Shown in pieces: positions 27,782 through 36,280 of a stretch of DNA of 51,663 bases. Within the stretch, counting starts at the first letter, position 1. Every line of letters starts with the position of its first letter. The stretch is from Gammaproteobacteria bacterium (GTDB taxonomy: Bacteria; Pseudomonadota; Gammaproteobacteria; Methylococcales; DRLZ01). The stretch lies in the NCBI GenBank assembly GCA_022600935.1, contig JAHZJL010000144.1, positions 1 to 51,663 on the forward strand, in the 5' to 3' direction. The notes beneath the pieces were generated by a model. That model did not search any database, was not told the DNA's origin, and worked only from the letters and a program-made list of their open reading frames with translations. Position numbers and translations under genes: made by a program.

Positions 27782-29041
27782 TTATGATGCCCGATACACC
27801 GGAAATTCAGCACATAAGGCAGAAACCTTGTTTCTGACAGTGTCAATCACAGTCTGATTGTCCATATCATCCATCACATCACACATCCAGCCTGCAACAT
27901 CGATGACCTGGGGTTCTTTAAAACCCCGACTGGTAACCGCCGGTGTCCCGACTCTGATTCCACTGGTTACAAACGGTGACTGCGGATCATTCGGCACAGC
28001 ATTCTTGTTCACGGTAATATGGGCCTGTCCCAGGGCTGCATCGGCTGCTTTTCCGGTAAACCCTTTACTGATCAATGACACCAGCATTAAATGGTCATCC
28101 GTGCCACCAGAGACAATATCATATCCTCTGTCCATAAACACTTTGGCCATGGCTCTGGCATTAGTGATCACTTGTTGTTGATAGGTCTTGAATTCCGGTC
28201 CCATGGCTTCCTTGAATGCGACGGCTTTCGCAGCTATTACATGCATCAGCGGCCCGCCCTGTATTCCAGGGAAAATGGTCGAGTTAAATTTTTTCTCGAT
28301 TTCCGGGTTGGCTTTACAGATAATAAATCCACCACGTGGCCCGCGCAGACTCTTGTGGGTGGTACTGGTTACCACATCGGCATACGGCACTGGATTAGGA
28401 TAGAGTCCGGCAGCAATCAAGCCTGCGACATGGGCCATGTCAACCATCAAATAGGCGCCAACCTTGTCGGCAATTTCCCGAAATCGTTGCCAGTCCATTA
28501 CTCTCGAATAGGCAGAAAACCCGGCGACAATCAGTTTGGGTTGATGCTCGACAGCCAGTGACTCAACCTGGTGATAATCAATCTCCCCGGATTCAGGGTC
28601 CAGGCCGTATTGCACAGCATTGTATATCTTGCCGGAAAAGTTGGGTTTGGCGCCATGGGTTAAATGGCCGCCATCGGCAAGACTCAAGCCCAGCACGGTA
28701 TCATGTGGTTGCAGTAAACCCATGTAAACCGCTTGATTGGCTTGCGAACCCGAATGCGGTTGGACGTTGGCGAAATCAGCACCGAACAGTTGCTTGACGC
28801 GGTCAATGGCCAGCTGTTCGACAACATCCACGTGTTCACAACCACCGTAATAGCGCTTTCCTGGATATCCTTCGGCATACTTGTTGGTTAACACCGAACC
28901 CTGCGCTTCCATGACCCGTGGGCTGGCATAATTCTCCGAAGCAATCAGTTCGATATGATCTTCCTGACGCTGTATTTCGTCTTCTATCGCCTGACCCAGC
29001 TCATTATCGAACCCGGCAATTTTCATGGCTTGATCAAACAT
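27782..29041 (-). CDS. glyA: Serine hydroxymethyltransferase
   Basis: A 419-residue PLP enzyme that interconverts serine and glycine with 5,10-methylene-THF. Family motifs are complete: [31 protein letters not shown] at the N-terminus, [60 protein letters not shown] and the PLP-lysine motif [14 protein letters not shown] with Lys near residue 230. Length matches E. coli GlyA (417). A clear ribosome site, CTAGGAG, lies upstream of the ATG. It sits between the glycerate kinase and fhs genes, which suggests the serine formed here can be routed towards glycerate. No glycine riboswitch was recognised in the 75-base leader. Confidence 0.98.
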   Translation of the reverse strand: MFDQAMKIAGFDNELGQAIEDEIQRQEDHIELIASENYASPRVMEAQGSVLTNKYAEGYPGKRYYGGCEHVDVVEQLAIDRVKQLFGADFANVQPHSGSQANQAVYMGLLQPHDTVLGLSLADGGHLTHGAKPNFSGKIYNAVQYGLDPESGEIDYHQVESLAVEHQPKLIVAGFSAYSRVMDWQRFREIADKVGAYLMVDMAHVAGLIAAGLYPNPVPYADVVTSTTHKSLRGPRGGFIICKANPEIEKKFNSTIFPGIQGGPLMHVIAAKAVAFKEAMGPEFKTYQQQVITNARAMAKVFMDRGYDIVSGGTDDHLMLVSLISKGFTGKAADAALGQAHITVNKNAVPNDPQSPFVTSGIRVGTPAVTSRGFKEPQVIDVAGWMCDVMDDMDNQTVIDTVRNKVSALCAEFPVYRAS

Positions 29042-29116
29042 TCAGTAGTCTCCTAGCATGGATTTGATTTCCTAACGGGATATTCAAAACAATCAATTAA
29101 CTGTAACAAGAAACCG

Positions 29117-30484
29117 CTATTCAGGGAATAGCAATAATATCAACACGTCGGCGACATTGGTTCCGGTAGGGCCGGTAATCAGCAAGTCTCCAGCGGCTTG
29201 CAAGGCATGATAAGCATCATTTACCTCGAGAAATTCAGCAGGGTTTCCAGCTTGTGCGCGAATCCGGGTGACAGTCTGATCATCAACAATTCCTCCGGCG
29301 GCATCAGTCGGGCCATCTCTGCCATCGGTACCAGCACTCAGTAATGTCCATTGTTTTAATGTTTGGGATTGCTCAGCAGCGATTGCGAACGCAAGACAGA
29401 ACTCCTGATTCCTTCCTCCCTTACCGTTACCTCGAATTGTTACAGTTGTTTCACCACCGGCGATTATAGCAAGCGGTTGATAGATTGATTCAATTTTCTG
29501 TTCGGCATAATGCATCAGTTTTTGAGCTTGCTCGCGTGCTTCACCGGTTAACCGGGTGCTGTAGATTTCTGTTCGCAATCCCGATTGACTTGCTGCATTT
29601 TGCATGGCCTTAACACTCACTGAATTACTACAGATGACAATATGTCTGGAACGTTCGAAACATGGGTCACCAGGTTTAGGCGTTTCAGCAATAATACCTC
29701 TTATCCCATCTTGAAGATGTTTAACAACCGCTTTTGGAATGCGCCTGGCTATTCCATAGCGATGTATACTATTCAGAGCATCCTCATACGTAGTATTGTC
29801 CGGGACGGTTGGGCCGCTGGCTATTGTACCGGGGTCATCACCAATCACATCTGATATCATCAGAGTATGCACTGCTGCCGGGCTGGCAAGCCGGGTCATG
29901 TGCCCCCCCTTGATTGCGGATAAATGTTTTCGCACACAATTAATATCATCGATGGCTGCACCACATTGCAACAACTGTGTCGTGGTACTGATTTTATCTT
30001 CAAGTCTCAGGTTTTCGTGCGGTAACGGTAACAATGCCGAGCCACCTCCGCTGATCAGTGCAATGAGTAAATCATCCGCTTGCAACCCTTTCAATCGCTC
30101 TGTAATGACACCAGCCGCATGCAATCCATTGCTATCCGGAACAGGATGACCAGCACCTATAACATCAAAGCCTTTTACTGTTTTCTGGTTTTCATAATTG
30201 GTCACAATCAAACCATTTTCAATGTGTCGAAGCTCAGTGATGGAGTCATAAGCAGCTTCTGCCATCGCGCAGGCGGCCTTGCCAACAGCGATTATCACCA
30301 CCCGCTTACAATTGCTATCAGTTACTGCGGATAGAGTCACATCACTGCTCGACTGTGAAAAAATCAGGCTCTGGTCAGTTTGCAGTGTATTACGCACAGC
30401 CAAAACTGGATCAGCCGCACGCAGACCCGCATTAAACAGTGTTAGTGCAATAGCTCTGGATGTTGATTCTGAATTGGAGGCCAT
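29117..30484 (-). CDS. Glycerate 2-kinase (MOFRL family)
   Basis: A 455-residue protein of the MOFRL glycerate kinase family (GckA/TtuD type). The N-terminal DUF4147 domain shows VIIAVGKAACAMAEAAYDSI, ENGLIVTNYENQKTVKGFDVIGAGHPVPDSNGL, LIALISGGGSALLPLPHENLRLEDK and an ISDVIGDDPGTIASGPTVPD motif. The C-terminal MOFRL domain contains ETTVTIRGNGKGGRNQEFCLAFAI and LLSAGTDGRDGPTDAAGGIVDD. It phosphorylates D-glycerate with ATP to 2-phosphoglycerate, the entry to glycolysis or gluconeogenesis in the serine cycle, glyoxylate (glycerate) pathway or tartrate use. It is first in the minus-strand group with glyA and fhs. Symbols differ between species (gck, ttuD), so none is given. Confidence 0.93.
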   Translation of the reverse strand: MASNSESTSRAIALTLFNAGLRAADPVLAVRNTLQTDQSLIFSQSSSDVTLSAVTDSNCKRVVIIAVGKAACAMAEAAYDSITELRHIENGLIVTNYENQKTVKGFDVIGAGHPVPDSNGLHAAGVITERLKGLQADDLLIALISGGGSALLPLPHENLRLEDKISTTTQLLQCGAAIDDINCVRKHLSAIKGGHMTRLASPAAVHTLMISDVIGDDPGTIASGPTVPDNTTYEDALNSIHRYGIARRIPKAVVKHLQDGIRGIIAETPKPGDPCFERSRHIVICSNSVSVKAMQNAASQSGLRTEIYSTRLTGEAREQAQKLMHYAEQKIESIYQPLAIIAGGETTVTIRGNGKGGRNQEFCLAFAIAAEQSQTLKQWTLLSAGTDGRDGPTDAAGGIVDDQTVTRIRAQAGNPAEFLEVNDAYHALQAAGDLLITGPTGTNVADVLILLLFPE

Positions 30485-30993
30485 TATTATGAGTATATTG
30501 AAATTTACCCGAATTATTCACACAGTATACTGATAGATCACCGGGAAAAATGACTATACCTCAAGGTTTGGCATCGATCCTGCCAAATCCATGCTCATTG
30601 CTGAGCATATCTGTCAATCTGCCACCCTTAATTTAGCGTGTCTACAGATTTCACTGTCAGAGATTCTATGGTACAGTTTTGACAGAATTGTTTTTTTTGA
30701 CTACCACGAACCACTCTGTGAATCTTCAGAGACATTAACATTGTCAGATACCTGGAGACTGTCCGAGAATAGAAGTCGTCGCGAGGGAATGCTGATTTGA
30801 GGCACATTTTTCCATTATCTGAGGCGAATAGTTGCGCTATATTAACGAACATAAGGGGGAAATATAGCCAAATTAAGCTTTTCCGCAGCAGCCTCTCTAG
30901 TCTCGAACAGCCTCCCAGGGAGTTGTCTGCCTCAAACACGTTTATTTCTACAACTCACCAAAACCAACCAACGAACAAAGGCGAATTGAATGT
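30485..30993. promoter_or_regulatory. Divergent control region between the glycerate kinase gene and mdh
   Basis: About 510 bases with no convincing gene; promoters for both directions should lie here. On the minus strand TATACT (30529-30524), inside the palindrome CAGTATACTG, is a good -10 for the glycerate kinase gene, though its -35 is weak. On the plus strand TATATT (30838-30843) is a possible -10 for mdh, with TTATCT 17 bases upstream as a poor -35. TTGACA at 30679-30684 followed by a T-tract is another candidate. None is decisive. Confidence 0.4.
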
Positions 30994-31971
30994 ATGAAAA
31001 CACCCGTTAAAATTGCTGTTACAGGTGCCGCAGGACAAATCAGTTACTCCCTGTTGTTTCGAATTGCCAGTGGTGAATTATTCGGAAATGACCAACCGGT
31101 TATTCTGCAACTGCTTGAGATTCCGCAGGCTCTGGACAATCTGCAAGGGATTGTGATGGAACTCGAAGATTGTGCCTATCCATTGCTTGATTCAATCTCC
31201 ACCAGTGATGAACCCAATATCGCTTTTCAAGATGTCGATTATGCTTTTTTGATCGGCGCAAGGCCTCGCGGACCCGGGATGCAACGCAGCGACCTGATCG
31301 GCACCAATGCACAGATATTCGCTGAACAGGGGCAGGCGCTCAATCGGGTTGCACATCGAAATGTCAAGGTTCTGGTTTGTGGGAATCCAGCCAATTCAAA
31401 TTGCATGGTGACAATTGCCAATGCACCCGATATCGACCCGGCCAACTTCTCAGCCATGACCCGTCTCGACCATAACAGAGCTGTTGGCATGTTAGCCAGG
31501 CAATGTGGAGTTTCAGCGTCTGATGTCAAACATATCACTGTATGGGGCAATCATTCAAATACTCAATATCCTGACCTGTTCCATGCCAAAGTCAAAGGGC
31601 AAGCGGCCACACGACTGATTGACGAGCACTGGATGAGCGATACGTTTGTCCCGACTATCCAGAATCGAGGCGCTGAAATCATTAAAATAAGAGGCCTGTC
31701 AAGTGCAGCCTCAGCAGCCAATGCCGCGATTGACCATATGAAAACATGGAAAAATGGCACGCCTCATGGCGACTGGGTAAGTATGGCAGTACCTTCTGAC
31801 GGAAGTTACGGAATCACCAAAGGCCTGGTCTTTTCTTACCCCGTAACCTGCCAGAACGGTAACTATGCGATTGTTCAGGATTTGGAAATCAATAAATTCA
31901 GCCTTGAAATGCTGAAAACTTCAGAAGCTGAATTACTGGATGAAAAAAAGCAGGTCAAAAACCTGTTATGA
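30994..31971 (+). CDS. mdh: Malate dehydrogenase (NAD-type)
   Basis: A 325-residue malate dehydrogenase of the subtype related to the eukaryotic cytosolic enzyme. The nucleotide-binding loop is [20 protein letters not shown] at residues 10-29. The mobile loop has the substrate arginines ([20 protein letters not shown]). [16 protein letters not shown] and [21 protein letters not shown] follow. The catalytic His is in [15 protein letters not shown] near residue 188. It reduces oxaloacetate to malate, or the reverse, in the TCA cycle or serine cycle. It is divergent from the glycerate kinase/glyA/fhs group, separated by about 510 noncoding bases. There is no evident terminator after it, only a short CAGGT/ACCTG hairpin at the stop. 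Confidence 0.97.
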   Translation: MKTPVKIAVTGAAGQISYSLLFRIASGELFGNDQPVILQLLEIPQALDNLQGIVMELEDCAYPLLDSISTSDEPNIAFQDVDYAFLIGARPRGPGMQRSDLIGTNAQIFAEQGQALNRVAHRNVKVLVCGNPANSNCMVTIANAPDIDPANFSAMTRLDHNRAVGMLARQCGVSASDVKHITVWGNHSNTQYPDLFHAKVKGQAATRLIDEHWMSDTFVPTIQNRGAEIIKIRGLSSAASAANAAIDHMKTWKNGTPHGDWVSMAVPSDGSYGITKGLVFSYPVTCQNGNYAIVQDLEINKFSLEMLKTSEAELLDEKKQVKNLL

Positions 31972-32384
31972 CCCAAAGTCAATATCACATAGACATTTAC
32001 CGGTAAAAACAGAGTCTGAAGCAAAACCCCGGTTAATTGATGCTGCATTGTCCAGCTTTCATGATGAAATAACTGATCAGCTGTGCGAAAGAATCACCAA
32101 TGATCTGTCCCTTTGCATTGAATAATAAGGCTTTACAATCAACAAAATCACGTTATCATTCCGGTCAGGTGGTACAGGTTTTGCTGAGCATTCCGTCAAA
32201 ACTCAACGATTTTGTATATAATTGTTAATTTTCAATACGCTATGTGTTTTCAGTTTGATGATTAAGCGATTTTGACGTGTAATGTTCATTACCAGAATCA
32301 ACTTTTGTTTTTCGGTGTGTTGAAACATTCAGGGAGGCTTTGTTTTAACAGAATTTTTTTAAGTTATTTTTTAAGGAGAAGCAC
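31972..32384 (+). promoter_or_regulatory. Long leader with a candidate promoter before the OmpA-domain gene
   Basis: About 410 bases without a supported gene. A perfect -10 box TATAAT lies at 32217-32222, with a partial -35 (CCGTCA, 32193-32198) 18 bases upstream, which is the best promoter seen here. Transcription from it would give a leader of roughly 155 bases that is T-rich and ends in a strong ribosome site (TTAAGGAGAAGCAC). A short reading frame across the mdh stop (31940-32125) looks spurious. Confidence 0.45.
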
Positions 32385-33413
32385 ATGTCTGATAGTGATA
32401 ATTACGATGATGAACGTAACGGTTTATGGTTTTGGATCCCTTTAATACTGATACTGCTCGTGCTTTTTTTTATCGTGCGCAGTTGCTCCAATGACAGTCA
32501 ATTATGGCAATCATCTTCTAATCAGTCTTCTACTGAAATCAGCGAGGTACCAGGAAAGACACTCGATAAGACTATCAATTCTGCTTCAAATCAGTTACAA
32601 AACGCTTCGAATGCAGTTGGCAATGCTGCTCAATCAGCAAAAGATTCTGTTAAATCTGCTGCTTCAAATGTCGGAGATGCAACAACCAATATCGGTCAGT
32701 CTGTCAAGAACTCAGCTTCGGATTTAACAACTTCAGCGGCCAGAACAGCACAGTCTGGTGTAAAAACATTACAGGGTTCTGCATCAGATGCAGCAAATTC
32801 CTTGTCAAACGCAACTCGCCAGTCAATTAATGGAGCAGAAAACCTTGCCAAATCTGCTGTTTCCAGGACCGGTGAGGCGGCATCCGGGATTGCCAGCACA
32901 GTGACCGAGTCCGCGAGTTCAGCATTGAAGACTGGCTCCAGTGCGGCCACGGCAGCCGTTGATATTACCAGGGACACCCTGAGCTCTTCAGTTGAGGTGC
33001 TTAAATCTATTCCAGCTGGCGTCATTGACAGCGACGTCATGGAGGTACTCAAATCCGGCAAACTACGCTCTGGCGAACAATACCCTTTGGCGACACTGCA
33101 ATTCAATAGTGCTCAGACTGTTATCAGTTCAGCAGACAGATCAAGACTACAGGCCATTACCCAAATTGTTAAAGCATATCCGCAAAGTATCATTATGGTT
33201 CACGGCTACTCTGACTCTTCAGGCCCGGAGGATTTTAATCAATCCTTATCGACTCAGAGAGCAACTGTCACAAAACAGCTGCTGACCAGACTGGGTGTGC
33301 CAGACAGGCAGATTGAAGCGCAGGGACATGGCTCCAGTCAACCTGTCGCATCAAATGATACACCACAGGGTCGGCAAAAAAACCGTCGCACAGAAATTAC
33401 TCTGCGACAATAA
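32385..33413 (+). CDS. OmpA-domain protein with N-terminal anchor and long helical repeat region
   Basis: A 342-residue protein. Residues about 13-33 form a single transmembrane helix (LWFWIPLILILLVLFFIVRS), preceded by an acidic leader. Residues 45-215 are extremely rich in Ala, Ser, Asn, Thr and Lys with a recurring small-residue periodicity (NASNAVGNAAQSAKDSVKSA and similar), predicted as amphipathic helix or coiled coil, like LEA or apolipoprotein-type repeats. The C-terminal 110 residues are an OmpA-like peptidoglycan-binding domain: LQFNSAQTVISSADRSRLQAI, MVHGYSDSSGPEDFNQSLSTQRA, and GHGSSQPVASNDTPQGRQKNRRTEI with the usual Asp and Arg. The layout suggests an inner-membrane protein reaching to the cell wall. 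A strong terminator follows. The role is unproven. Confidence 0.85.
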   Translation: MSDSDNYDDERNGLWFWIPLILILLVLFFIVRSCSNDSQLWQSSSNQSSTEISEVPGKTLDKTINSASNQLQNASNAVGNAAQSAKDSVKSAASNVGDATTNIGQSVKNSASDLTTSAARTAQSGVKTLQGSASDAANSLSNATRQSINGAENLAKSAVSRTGEAASGIASTVTESASSALKTGSSAATAAVDITRDTLSSSVEVLKSIPAGVIDSDVMEVLKSGKLRSGEQYPLATLQFNSAQTVISSADRSRLQAITQIVKAYPQSIIMVHGYSDSSGPEDFNQSLSTQRATVTKQLLTRLGVPDRQIEAQGHGSSQPVASNDTPQGRQKNRRTEITLRQ

Positions 33414-33431
33414 CAACCAATTGAGTTTAAC

Positions 33432-33465
33432 AACCAGCATGGGTAAAAACCATGCTGGTTTTTTT
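33432..33465 (+). terminator. Strong Rho-independent terminator after the OmpA-domain gene
   Basis: A perfect 11-pair stem, AACCAGCATGG (33432-33442) with CCATGCTGGTT (33450-33460), has a 7-base loop. The stem ends in TT and is followed by five more Ts (33461-33465). This is the clearest intrinsic terminator in the window and separates the OmpA gene from rlmH. Confidence 0.92.
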
Positions 33466-33544
33466 ACGCCAGCCAAATTGACGTGGATTTGATACAGTAA
33501 CAGTACTGATGGTTGCAGAATGCTGATATGATCAATTTTAAAAT

Positions 33545-34015
33545 ATGAAAATACAATTAATTGCGATCGGCGATAAAATGCCTAAATGGGCAAAAGCTGG
33601 TTTTGAGGAATACGCAAATCGCATGCCCGCTGATATGAGTTTGGAGTTGAAACAAATCCGTGCTGCGACCCGGACTAAACATCAGTCAACCAATACCATA
33701 ATCAAACAAGAAGAAAAACGCTTGCAAGCTGCTATATCTGCCTCCTGCCACCTGATTGCACTTGATGTCAATGGTTCTCACTGGTCTACAGAACAACTGG
33801 CTGAGCAGGTCCGACACTGGAGAGAACTGGCACAACCCATTGCACTGATTGTCGGTGGTGCAGATGGATTATCCGAGCCGCTGATCAGACAATCCCGGCA
33901 ACGTTGGTCACTGTCCAGTTTGACATTTCCCCATTACCTGGTTCGGGTACTGATTGCAGAGCAATTGTACAGAGCCTGGACCATACTCAATCATCATCCG
34001 TATCATCGCGGATAG
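33545..34015 (+). CDS. rlmH: 23S rRNA pseudouridine-1915 N3-methyltransferase
   Basis: A 156-residue SPOUT-fold methyltransferase, the normal length (E. coli 155). It starts MKIQLIAIGDKMPKWAKAGFEEYANRMP, has the SAM-binding knot region LIVGGADGLSEPLIRQS and ends with the typical RVLIAEQLYRAWTILNHHPYHRG. It methylates pseudouridine 1915 of 23S rRNA in assembled 70S ribosomes. In many Gammaproteobacteria rsfS precedes it; here the preceding gene is the OmpA-domain protein and a terminator, so rsfS has been separated. It probably heads the rlmH-maf-rng operon. Confidence 0.97.
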   Translation: MKIQLIAIGDKMPKWAKAGFEEYANRMPADMSLELKQIRAATRTKHQSTNTIIKQEEKRLQAAISASCHLIALDVNGSHWSTEQLAEQVRHWRELAQPIALIVGGADGLSEPLIRQSRQRWSLSSLTFPHYLVRVLIAEQLYRAWTILNHHPYHRG

Positions 34016-34044
34016 GTGTAACCCGGGAGTTCAGCTCAGCGATC

Positions 34045-34629
34045 ATGTCGACAGCCCAGTTTATCCTTGCATCCGGTTCTCCAAGGCGCCGTGAATTACT
34101 GGATCAAATCGGATTCAGTTACTCAGTTCAACCATCCGACATTGATGAATCGATACGTAGCGGAGAAGATCCTGTTGACTACGTCAAACGCATGGCCAGA
34201 TCCAAAGCGATGCAGAATCAACATCAAGACTCTTTTCCGGTTTTGGCAGCCGATACAATCTGCGTCATTGATGGATTGATACTGGGAAAGCCGGATTCAA
34301 TCGACAACGCCAGGCAAATGCTGGCACAATTATCGGCTCGCACCCATACAGTTATCACTGCAGTCTCACTCTATCAAACACATCACCAGCAAACACTGAG
34401 CATGAGCGAGGTTACATTCAAACCATTGATCCCATCTGAAATTGACGCCTATTGTCAAACCGGCGAGCCATCAGACAAAGCTGGCGCTTATGCCATTCAA
34501 GGCCAGGCCGGCGCTTTTATTCAAACCATCAAAGGTAGTTATTCCGGCATTGTCGGACTACCCTTGTATGAAACAACTGAACTTCTGAAACAGAACACAA
34601 TTTACCCTCGATTCAAGACGATCGCATGA
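34045..34629 (+). CDS. maf: Maf family nucleoside triphosphate pyrophosphatase
   Basis: I place the start at the ATG at 34045 (MSTAQFILASGSPRRRELLDQIGF), which gives 194 residues. A longer frame from 33904 would overlap rlmH by over 100 bases and add 47 residues not expected in Maf. The SxSPRR nucleotide-binding motif is at residues 11-15. VLAADTICVIDGLILGKP carries the catalytic Asp, and GEPSDKAGAYAIQGQAGAFIQTIKGSYSGIVGLPLYE is the conserved C-terminal part. Maf proteins hydrolyse non-canonical or modified nucleotides; the subfamily resembles YhdE (dTTP/UTP type). The stop overlaps the rng ATG by 4 bases, as is common where maf and rng are adjacent. Confidence 0.94.
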   Translation: MSTAQFILASGSPRRRELLDQIGFSYSVQPSDIDESIRSGEDPVDYVKRMARSKAMQNQHQDSFPVLAADTICVIDGLILGKPDSIDNARQMLAQLSARTHTVITAVSLYQTHHQQTLSMSEVTFKPLIPSEIDAYCQTGEPSDKAGAYAIQGQAGAFIQTIKGSYSGIVGLPLYETTELLKQNTIYPRFKTIA

Positions 34630-36080
34630 GTAATGAAATCCTGATTAATGTCACCTCCCCTGAAACACGCGTTGCACTGGTTGAAAACGGTGTATTACAT
34701 GAATTGATTATCGAACGCTCGAATCGACGCGGACTGGTCGGCAATATTTATAAAGGTACCGTGTGCCGTGTATTACCGGGTATGCAGGCGGCATTTGTCG
34801 ATATCGGCCTGGATCGAGCCGCGTTTTTACATGCCTCAGATCTTGTTGTAAAAGACCGTGAAACCCTGAATACTGAGACAATTGATCATTTTCTAAAAGA
34901 AAATCAGACTATTATCGTTCAGGTCACCAAAGATCCTCTTGGCAATAAAGGCGCTCGTCTGACCTCGGAACTTGCCGTTCCCTCACGTTTTATGGTGTAT
35001 ATGCCGCACGGTAAAGTCTGCGGGGTTTCACAACGCATAGAATGCGAGGAAGAGCGTAATCGCTTACGCAGTTGCATGGAAGAATTCCGCGAGGAATTTC
35101 AATCCGGATCGTATATCGCACGAACAGCATCGGAAGGAATCGACCCGGTAATACTGCGGGCTGATATGTTATTTTTGCTGAAACTGTGGAATTCGATCGA
35201 ACCCAAGCTTGATTCATCTCTATCCGGCACCCTGGTTCACCAGGATTTGCCATTAAGTGTGCGTGTCATTCGTGACCTGTACCGACACGATATTGACAAA
35301 ATCAGAGTCGATTCCGCCAAAACCCATGAACGACTGATCAATTTTGCCCAGGAATTTGCCCCTGAACTGACACCTTATATCGAATTTTATACAGGTGACC
35401 GACCTTTGTTTGATATTTACAGTGTCGAGGATGAGGTTCAGAAAGCCTTGTCCAGAAAAGTTGCACTGAAATCAGGAGGACATCTGGTATTTGATCAGAC
35501 TGAAGCAATGACCACAGTCGATGTCAATACCGGTGCATATGTCGGCAAACGCAGTCTGGAAGAAACCATTTTCAAGACCAATCTGGAAGCAGCGCAAGTC
35601 ATCGCCCGCCAGCTCAGAGTCCGTAACCTGGGTGGCATTATCATCCTCGATTTTATTGACATGCATGATCAAAACCATCGAGACCAGGTCTTGCAAGCGC
35701 TGGAAAAACATCTGGAACGTGATCATGCCAAAACAACAATCAGTCAGGTTTCACCTCTGGGACTGGTTGAAATGACCCGTAAACGCACCCGGGAAAGTCT
35801 GGAACACATCCTTTGCGAGCCGTGTTCAAGTTGCGAAGGTCGTGGGGTGATGAAAACAGCAGAAACCACGTGCCTGGAAATTTTCAGGGAGATTATCCGC
35901 GAAGCTCGCCAATACGATATGAACAGTTTACTGGTACTGGCTAATAATGCTGTCGTGGAACGCCTGCTCGATGAAGAAGCTGATACAATTGCCGAGCTGG
36001 AACGCACACTTGCTGTGCATATTAAATTTCGCGCCGAAGCTCAATACAGCCAGGAGCAATACGATGTTGTTCTGCTTTAA
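34626..36080 (+). CDS. rng: Ribonuclease G
   Basis: A 484-residue RNase E/G family endoribonuclease (E. coli RNase G 489). The N-terminal S1 RNA-binding domain (about 35-120) begins GLVGNIYKGTVCRVLPGMQAAFVDIGLDRAAFLHASDL. The catalytic core carries GGHLVFDQTEAMTTVDVNTGAYVGKR and IIILDFIDMHD, with the Mg-binding aspartates. The Zn-link CEPCSSCEGRGVM near 400 has the two required cysteines. The long RNase E degradosome tail is absent, so this is RNase G rather than RNase E. It matures the 16S rRNA 5' end and some mRNAs. It overlaps maf by 4 bases. Confidence 0.96.
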   Translation: MSNEILINVTSPETRVALVENGVLHELIIERSNRRGLVGNIYKGTVCRVLPGMQAAFVDIGLDRAAFLHASDLVVKDRETLNTETIDHFLKENQTIIVQVTKDPLGNKGARLTSELAVPSRFMVYMPHGKVCGVSQRIECEEERNRLRSCMEEFREEFQSGSYIARTASEGIDPVILRADMLFLLKLWNSIEPKLDSSLSGTLVHQDLPLSVRVIRDLYRHDIDKIRVDSAKTHERLINFAQEFAPELTPYIEFYTGDRPLFDIYSVEDEVQKALSRKVALKSGGHLVFDQTEAMTTVDVNTGAYVGKRSLEETIFKTNLEAAQVIARQLRVRNLGGIIILDFIDMHDQNHRDQVLQALEKHLERDHAKTTISQVSPLGLVEMTRKRTRESLEHILCEPCSSCEGRGVMKTAETTCLEIFREIIREARQYDMNSLLVLANNAVVERLLDEEADTIAELERTLAVHIKFRAEAQYSQEQYDVVLL

Positions 36081-36280
36081 GCACTGATAAATTTCTTTCA
36101 AAACAGAAGCTCATCGACCGCTTACAGGATACATTCAAATCCGTCTCTGTCTCTGTATACAACCTGATCTTACGCATTAATTCAAGGTTCAAGCAACTTC
36201 AGCCATAATAGACAACAGATGCGTTACAGCGACTGTCTGTTTAACAGATCACATCATTCAAACCCTGTTAATTGCCCACA

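Noticed and set aside
29042-29116. Glycine riboswitch before glyA
   Set aside because: The leader is only 75 bases and I find no glycine-aptamer-like core.
31940-32125. A 61-codon frame after mdh
   Set aside because: It overlaps the mdh end in another frame and has no ribosome site or family resemblance.
33904-34044. A longer N-terminus for Maf
   Set aside because: It would overlap rlmH by more than 100 bases, and the family normally begins at the QFILASGSPRRREL segment, which directly follows the chosen ATG.
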